A stretch of 64,000 nucleotides of DNA from an uncultured Alistipes sp. (GTDB lineage: Bacteria; Bacteroidota; Bacteroidia; Bacteroidales; Rikenellaceae). The notes below the pieces were generated by a model, which had not been told where the DNA came from, did not search any database, and was given only the letters and a program-made list of their open reading frames with translations. Each line of letters starts with the position of its first letter. The stretch's first letter is position 1. Made by a program: the position numbers and the translations under genes. Shown piece by piece: positions 61,001 to 64,000 of this stretch. Location: assembly GCA_938014215.1 (NCBI GenBank), contig CALLRW010000041.1:248001-312000 (forward strand). Direction: 5' to 3'.

Positions 61001-61847
61001 CTTCGACTCGATTACGGACTTCGCCCGGGGCAAGTTCTTCGGGGTCGATACGCGTGACTCGAACGGAGCGACCTATCTCGAGCAGCTGATGCGCTACGGA
61101 CAGCGCTACCAGGCCGAGCAGAACAACGCCCAGCAGAGCCTCTTCGGCGGGGGCGACCACGTCGACATCCAGCGGCCGGTGATCCCGGCATGCGCCGACT
61201 GGAGCCAGCTGGAGAAGCTGACCAAGGAGCGCGAGGTGGTGGGACTCTACCTCTCGGCCCATCCGCTCGACGACTACAAGATCATCATCGACCACATGTG
61301 CAAGACGCAGCTTTCGGAGCTGGAGAACCTCGATGCGCTGAAAGGTCAGGAGATCGCCGTGGCGGGGATGGTGGTCAGCGTGCAGAACCTGATGACGAAG
61401 ACGGGCAAACCGTGGGGCAAGTTCAAGCTCGAGGATTACAACGGCTCGCACGAATTCGCCCTGTTTGGCAAGGATTATGAGAACTTCCGCAAGTACCTCT
61501 TCGCCGACTATTTCCTCTTCATCCGCGGCAAGGTGCAGCCCCGCCCCTACAACGACCAGGAGCTGGAGTTCAAGATCGTCTCGATGGTGCAGCTGCAGGA
61601 GCTGCGCGACACGATGATTCGGGAGATGTCGATCCAGCTGCCGATCGAGGAGGTGACCGAGACGCTGATCCGCGACCTTTCGACACGGGTCCGTGCGGCG
61701 AAGGGCAATACGCTGCTGCGGGTGAACGTGGTCGACCGCGAGGCGAAGGTGTCGCTGAGCCTCTTCTCAAAGAGCCACAAGGTGAGCCTGACCCCCGAGC
61801 TGACGGACTATCTCGATGAGAACGAAATACACTATTCCATTGCATAA
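58029..61847 (+). CDS. dnaE: DNA polymerase III alpha subunit
   Basis: A 1272-residue replicative polymerase. PHP domain first (HLHVHTQYSILDG, AVTDHGNMFG), then the polymerase core with the catalytic acidic motif PDIDVDFDDDGR, GRGSAAGSAVAYCLGIT, and the C-terminal OB/tau-binding region. Residues about 61-106 are a charged helical insertion between the first PHP strands (ECEKRLTALREG, EIARCESQLADLRRKL) that E. coli lacks and that I associate with Bacteroidota. It drives chromosome replication. The thioredoxin gene starts 26 bases after it. Confidence 0.97.
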   Translation: MPQFVHLHVHTQYSILDGQASIPKLVDKAIADGQPGIAVTDHGNMFGIKEFYNYVKKIKGKFKDQAAECEKRLTALREGSETVDDPEAEIARCESQLADLRRKLAFKPIIGCEVYVARRTMHDKEGKPDQSGYHLILLAKNLKGYHNLIKIVSKAWTEGFYMRPRTDRAEIEKYHEGLICCSACLAGEVPRAITANDLEKAEEAIRWYKNLFGEDYYLELQLHKATVERANHEAYPMQLHVNKHLRELAAKYNVRMVCTNDVHFVDEDNAEAHDRLICLSTGKDLDDPKRMLYSKQEWMKTTAEMAAIFGETDPEAMATTVDICNQVETYSIDHAPIMPNFQIPAEFGTEEEYRRRFTEEDLYNEFTRDENGNVVMSEEEGRKKIEKLGGYDKLYRIKFEADYLAKLTMEGAHRRYGEHLTEEQEERLRFELHIMKTMGFPGYFLIVQDFIRAAREELDVSVGPGRGSAAGSAVAYCLGITQIDPIAYDLLFERFLNPDRISLPDIDVDFDDDGRGRVLNWVTQKYGKEKVAHIITYGTMATKLSIKDVARVQKLVLSESDRLCKLVPDKTPEGKPVKSLAQAIELVPELKAAEQSDNPVLRDTIRYAKMLEGNVRNTGVHACGTIICRDDITDWVPVSTADDKETGEKMLVTQYEGSVIEDTGLIKMDFLGLKTLSIIKDAVENIRQTKGTKIDIDDFSIINDPATYKLYCEGRTVGTFQFESAGMQKYLRELQPSTFEDLIAMNALYRPGPMDYIPDFIARKHGRSPIVYDIPIMEKYLKDTYGITVYQEQVMLLSRLLANFTRGESDTLRKAMGKKLKDKLDHLKPKFIAGGKKNGHDEKVLEKIWADWEKFASYAFNKSHATCYSWVAFQTAYLKANYPSEYMAAVLSRNLTNIEQLTIYMNECKRMGISVLGPDVNESMQAFSANLAGDVRFGLAAVKGVGAAAVESIIAERRARGPFKDIFDFVERVNFSLVNRKCLENLAYAGAFDSITDFARGKFFGVDTRDSNGATYLEQLMRYGQRYQAEQNNAQQSLFGGGDHVDIQRPVIPACADWSQLEKLTKEREVVGLYLSAHPLDDYKIIIDHMCKTQLSELENLDALKGQEIAVAGMVVSVQNLMTKTGKPWGKFKLEDYNGSHEFALFGKDYENFRKYLFADYFLFIRGKVQPRPYNDQELEFKIVSMVQLQELRDTMIREMSIQLPIEEVTETLIRDLSTRVRAAKGNTLLRVNVVDREAKVSLSLFSKSHKVSLTPELTDYLDENEIHYSIA

Positions 61848-61873
61848 CAACAACCAAAAAAGAGAAAAAGAAA

Positions 61874-62188
61874 ATGGCACTGGCAATCAACAAAGAGAAT
61901 TTTGAGACGCTGATCAACGGTGATCAGCCCGTAGTAATCGATTTCTGGGCCGAGTGGTGCGGTCCGTGCCGGATGATGTCGCCGATCGTCGACGAACTGG
62001 CCGGCGAATACGAGGGCAAGGTCGTTATCGGCAAGTGCGACGTCGAGCAGAACGACGACATCACGATGAAGTACGGCGTGCGGAACATCCCGACGATCGT
62101 TTTCCTGAAGGGGGGCCAGCTCGTCGACAAGCAGGTCGGCGCCTGCTCGAAGGATGCGCTGAAGGCCAAGATCGAAAAGCTGCTGTAG
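61874..62188 (+). CDS. trxA: Thioredoxin
   Basis: A 104-residue protein of standard length with active site EWCGPCRM (Cys29, Cys32), the cis-Pro in NIPTIVFLKGG and no signal peptide. It is a cytosolic disulfide reductase. It is followed 1 base later by the epimerase-like gene and is probably co-transcribed with dnaE or from its own promoter in the 26-base gap; no clear -7 element is visible. Confidence 0.96.
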   Translation: MALAINKENFETLINGDQPVVIDFWAEWCGPCRMMSPIVDELAGEYEGKVVIGKCDVEQNDDITMKYGVRNIPTIVFLKGGQLVDKQVGACSKDALKAKIEKLL

Positions 62189-62189
62189 G

Positions 62190-63182
62190 ATGATACGCTG
62201 CGTGGATTACTACGGTCTGCGGGCCGTGGAGCTCACGAAGGGCGACTACGTGGCGCTGGTAGTGCCGGAGATGGGTGCCAACCTGATCCGGCTGGCCGAC
62301 ACGCGGCGCGGGGTCGAGCTGCTGCACACGCCGTCGGAGGAGGAGATCGAGACCTTCCGCCGCCGGCCGCAGATCTTCGGCGTGCCGATCCTCTTCCCGC
62401 CCAACCGCATTGCCGACGGACGCTACACCTTCGAGGGACGGACGTATCAGTACCCGATCACGATCGAGAAGGAGCACAACTACCACCACGGCATCCTGAA
62501 GAGCCAGCCGTTCCAGGTCTCGAAGGCCGTGGAGAGCGACCGCGAGGCGATGATCGAATGCCGATACTATTCGAATGCGGGATGCGACGCGATTTTCCGC
62601 GACTTTCCGCACGAGTTCAAGTGCAAGCTGATCTTCCGGCTGACGGCCGAGGGGCTCGAGCAGGAGGTGGTCTTCACGAACCGCAGCCGCGAACGGATGC
62701 CGCTGGGCGTGGGTTTCCACACCCCGATGCGGATCCCCTTTGCCGGGGGCGGGGATGCGGATTACGTGATGCGGGTGGCTGTCGGCGAGCAGGTTGAGCT
62801 GAACGAACGCAACCTTCCGACGGGCCGCCGGCTGCCGCTGACGGAGCAGTTTGCCCGGCTGCGCGAGGGGGGACTTCGCGTGACGGGATGCGAGCCGATC
62901 GAGGCGGGCTTCACGCTGCGCGAGATCGAGGTCGACGGCAAACCCTACCGGGGAGCCGTGGTCGAGAATCTGCGCACGGGGGTCCGAACCTTCTACGAGG
63001 TGGACGACCAGACGACCTACTGGACGATCTGGAACAACGGCGGACAGGTCCCCTATTGCTGCCCCGAGCCGCAGACCTGGACGACGAATGCACCGAATGC
63101 CGCCGATCCCGCGGCCGAAGGATTCCGGTCGGTGGAGCCGGGCAAGTCGTGGTGCGCTCGCTACCGGTTCTATGTCCGATAA
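62190..63182 (+). CDS. Aldose 1-epimerase-like protein
   Basis: A 330-residue galactose-mutarotase-fold protein (about 5-325). VVPEMGANLIRLADTRRGVEL, FGVPILFPPNRIADGRYTFEG, NYHHGILKSQPF and VGFHTPMRIPF supply the usual beta-sandwich with histidines in place of the mutarotase His pair. It likely interconverts anomers of a sugar. No sugar operon is adjacent. It starts one base after the thioredoxin stop. Confidence 0.87.
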   Translation: MIRCVDYYGLRAVELTKGDYVALVVPEMGANLIRLADTRRGVELLHTPSEEEIETFRRRPQIFGVPILFPPNRIADGRYTFEGRTYQYPITIEKEHNYHHGILKSQPFQVSKAVESDREAMIECRYYSNAGCDAIFRDFPHEFKCKLIFRLTAEGLEQEVVFTNRSRERMPLGVGFHTPMRIPFAGGGDADYVMRVAVGEQVELNERNLPTGRRLPLTEQFARLREGGLRVTGCEPIEAGFTLREIEVDGKPYRGAVVENLRTGVRTFYEVDDQTTYWTIWNNGGQVPYCCPEPQTWTTNAPNAADPAAEGFRSVEPGKSWCARYRFYVR

Positions 63183-63247
63183 GCCACACGAAAGAAACCG
63201 ACGCATAACCGTCTCTTCAAAAGCGGTTTGCGCCGGTTTATCTGAAG

Positions 63248-63291
63248 CAGAGCGGAAGGTTTGCAAGAAAGCCCTTCCGCTCTGTTTTTTT
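63248..63291. terminator. Strong intrinsic terminator between converging genes
   Basis: CAGAGCGGAAGG pairs with CCTTCCGCTCTG around a loop of about 13 bases, followed by seven T. It ends the dnaE-trxA-epimerase side and lies just before the minus-strand nitroreductase stop at 63297. Confidence 0.85.
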
Positions 63292-63296
63292 ACCCC

Positions 63297-63815
63297 TTAG
63301 AACGTCTCCATGAATACGGTCTCGGAGAGGGGTTTACGCTGCGTGTCGTGCCGATCGGGCGAAGCCGGTTCGCCGTCGCCATAACCGATGAGCAGGATGT
63401 TCACCGGCTCGACATGCTCCGGCAGATGAAACTCCTCGCGCACGGCTTCGGGCTTGAACATGCACATCCACAGCGTATCCAGCCCGAGCGACGCGGCGCA
63501 GAGCATCATGTGGTCGGTGACGATCGAGGCGTCGATGTCGCCGATCTTCTTGCCGTCGTACTTGCGGGTCCAGACCTCGTCGGTGTCGGCGCAGACGATG
63601 ATGGCCAGCGGGGCTCCGAAATCACGCGTGCAGCGGGCCAGGCGCTCCATCCCCTCCTTCGACTGGATGACCACGAGCCGTTGCGGCTGACGGTTTGCGC
63701 CGGTCGGGGCGACGCGTCCCGCCTCGAGAATCTGTTGCAATTTTTCGGGTTCGACCTTCCGGTCCAGATATTTGCGGCAGGCGTACCGCTTCTTGGCCAA
63801 TGCGAGAAAATCCAT
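63297..63815 (-). CDS. Nitroreductase-family protein
   Basis: A 172-residue cytosolic protein starting at ATG 63815. LALAKKRYACRKYLDRKV, EAGRVAPTGANRQPQRLVVI, and AASLGLDTLWMCMF are nitroreductase features with FMN contacts. It is shorter than the lipoprotein nitroreductase at 24496 and has no signal. A variant -7-like TATCTTCG lies on the minus strand at 63839-63846. Confidence 0.9.
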   Translation of the reverse strand: MDFLALAKKRYACRKYLDRKVEPEKLQQILEAGRVAPTGANRQPQRLVVIQSKEGMERLARCTRDFGAPLAIIVCADTDEVWTRKYDGKKIGDIDASIVTDHMMLCAASLGLDTLWMCMFKPEAVREEFHLPEHVEPVNILLIGYGDGEPASPDRHDTQRKPLSETVFMETF

Positions 63816-63874
63816 AGTGAATGCTGTTTTAGACAGGACGAAGATAGGCAAATTTCGCCGACTCCCCAAATTTC

Positions 63875-63911
63875 GTCAGTCGATGTCAGCCGCGACTGAC
63901 AATCTGTCAGT
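63875..63911 (+). promoter_or_regulatory. Phased TGTCAG sites upstream of a sigma-54-like promoter
   Basis: TGTCAG occurs at 63884-63889 and 63905-63910, 21 bases apart (two helical turns). Two inverted repeats use it: GTCAGTCG/CGACTGAC (63875-63882 with 63893-63900) and ACTGACA-ATC-TGTCAGT (63895-63911). This is the layout of an enhancer-binding-protein site close to a sigma-54 promoter. Confidence 0.55.
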
Positions 63912-63921
63912 GCGACGCGAC

Positions 63922-63936
63922 TGGCACACCCTTTGT
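63922..63936 (+). promoter_or_regulatory. Sigma-54-like promoter TGGCAC-N5-TTGT
   Basis: TGGCAC at 63922-63927, five bases, then TTGT at 63933-63936; GG and TG are 12 bases apart, as in -24/-12 promoters (consensus TGGCAC-N5-TTGCW). One mismatch, T for C at -12. It differs from every other promoter in the window and points at the gene starting at 63979. Confidence 0.6.
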
Positions 63937-63978
63937 GGATCTACCGGGCGGAAAAATCAAAAAACAACGCAATACACT

Positions 63979-64000
63979 ATGAAAAACGGTAAAATTGGAG
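63979..64000 (+). CDS. Start of a gene cut by the window edge
   Basis: An ATG at 63979 starts the frame MKNGKIG before the window ends. It lies about 43 bases downstream of the sigma-54-like -12 element, at a normal leader distance. The product cannot be identified from seven residues. Confidence 0.5.

Noticed and set aside
1..64000. CRISPR array, rRNA operon, intact IS element or intact defence system
   Set aside because: No regularly spaced repeats, no rRNA-like sequence, no transposase, and no restriction, abortive-infection or CBASS-type gene sets were seen.

Overview
The window looks like a chromosomal segment of a high-GC member of the Bacteroidota, order Bacteroidales; an Alistipes-like (Rikenellaceae) organism is my best guess. 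Three things support this: promoters of the Bacteroidota type (TAnnTTTG at -7) in front of most transcription units, families typical of the phylum (PUR-alpha-like DUF3276, LytS/LytTR two-component pairs, carboxypeptidase-regulatory-domain outer-membrane receptors, DcaP-like porins), and many exported proteins with Bacteroidales-type signal peptides. I made no database comparison, so the genus is an inference.

Region by region. 1-4.2 kb: the end of an outer-membrane barrel gene, a DeoR regulator, an exported YD-repeat-like protein and an SDR oxidoreductase. 4.2-14.2 kb: an accessory redox neighbourhood. Three AraC-type regulators, two of them clear paralogues with similar promoters, are interleaved with two flavodoxins, a flavin-reductase/ABM fusion, an iron-type alcohol dehydrogenase and a ferredoxin-tailed aldo/keto reductase. 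Several of these normally cytosolic enzymes carry an export or lipoprotein signal. An overlapping pair of radical SAM genes sits in the middle. 14.3-15.6 kb: a small foreign-looking patch with the C-terminal stump of a tyrosine integrase, an AT-richer CPBP-family membrane protease gene, a strong terminator and tRNA-Gly(CCC).

15.6-30.9 kb is mostly housekeeping: acyl-CoA synthetase and LepA, LysA, an EamA transporter, PheT, an exported nitroreductase, a DUF4186 protein, DinB, a GH20 hexosaminidase, MazG and a gamma-carbonic-anhydrase-like protein. 31.2-37.1 kb holds a LytS/LytTR two-component system, an LTXXQ-like periplasmic protein with a Cys/His tail, and a large outer-membrane receptor-like barrel. 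The kinase has an extracytoplasmic segment that resembles the RNA-binding OB fold of Rho. 37.4-42.3 kb is a four-gene efflux operon (TolC, HlyD and two ABC-2 permeases) that lacks an ATPase gene. 42.4-49.9 kb: a RibD-like enzyme with reversed domain order, a membrane metallophosphoesterase, a DcaP-like porin, a mechanosensitive channel, a DUF4491 protein, a CapA-like protein and rubrerythrin.

50-64 kb: EttA-like ABC-F protein and HisS, an S41 protease, the PUR-alpha-like protein, a DUF368 (undecaprenyl-phosphate translocase family) gene behind a possibly structured leader RNA, AroE, a DUF2007 protein, DnaE, thioredoxin, an aldose epimerase-like protein and a nitroreductase. The right edge cuts a gene that starts behind a sigma-54-like promoter with phased TGTCAG sites. 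No CRISPR array, rRNA, intact mobile element or intact defence system was recognised. The most promising leads are the Rho-like sensor domain, the DUF368 leader RNA, the sigma-54 control region and the export-tagged redox cluster.
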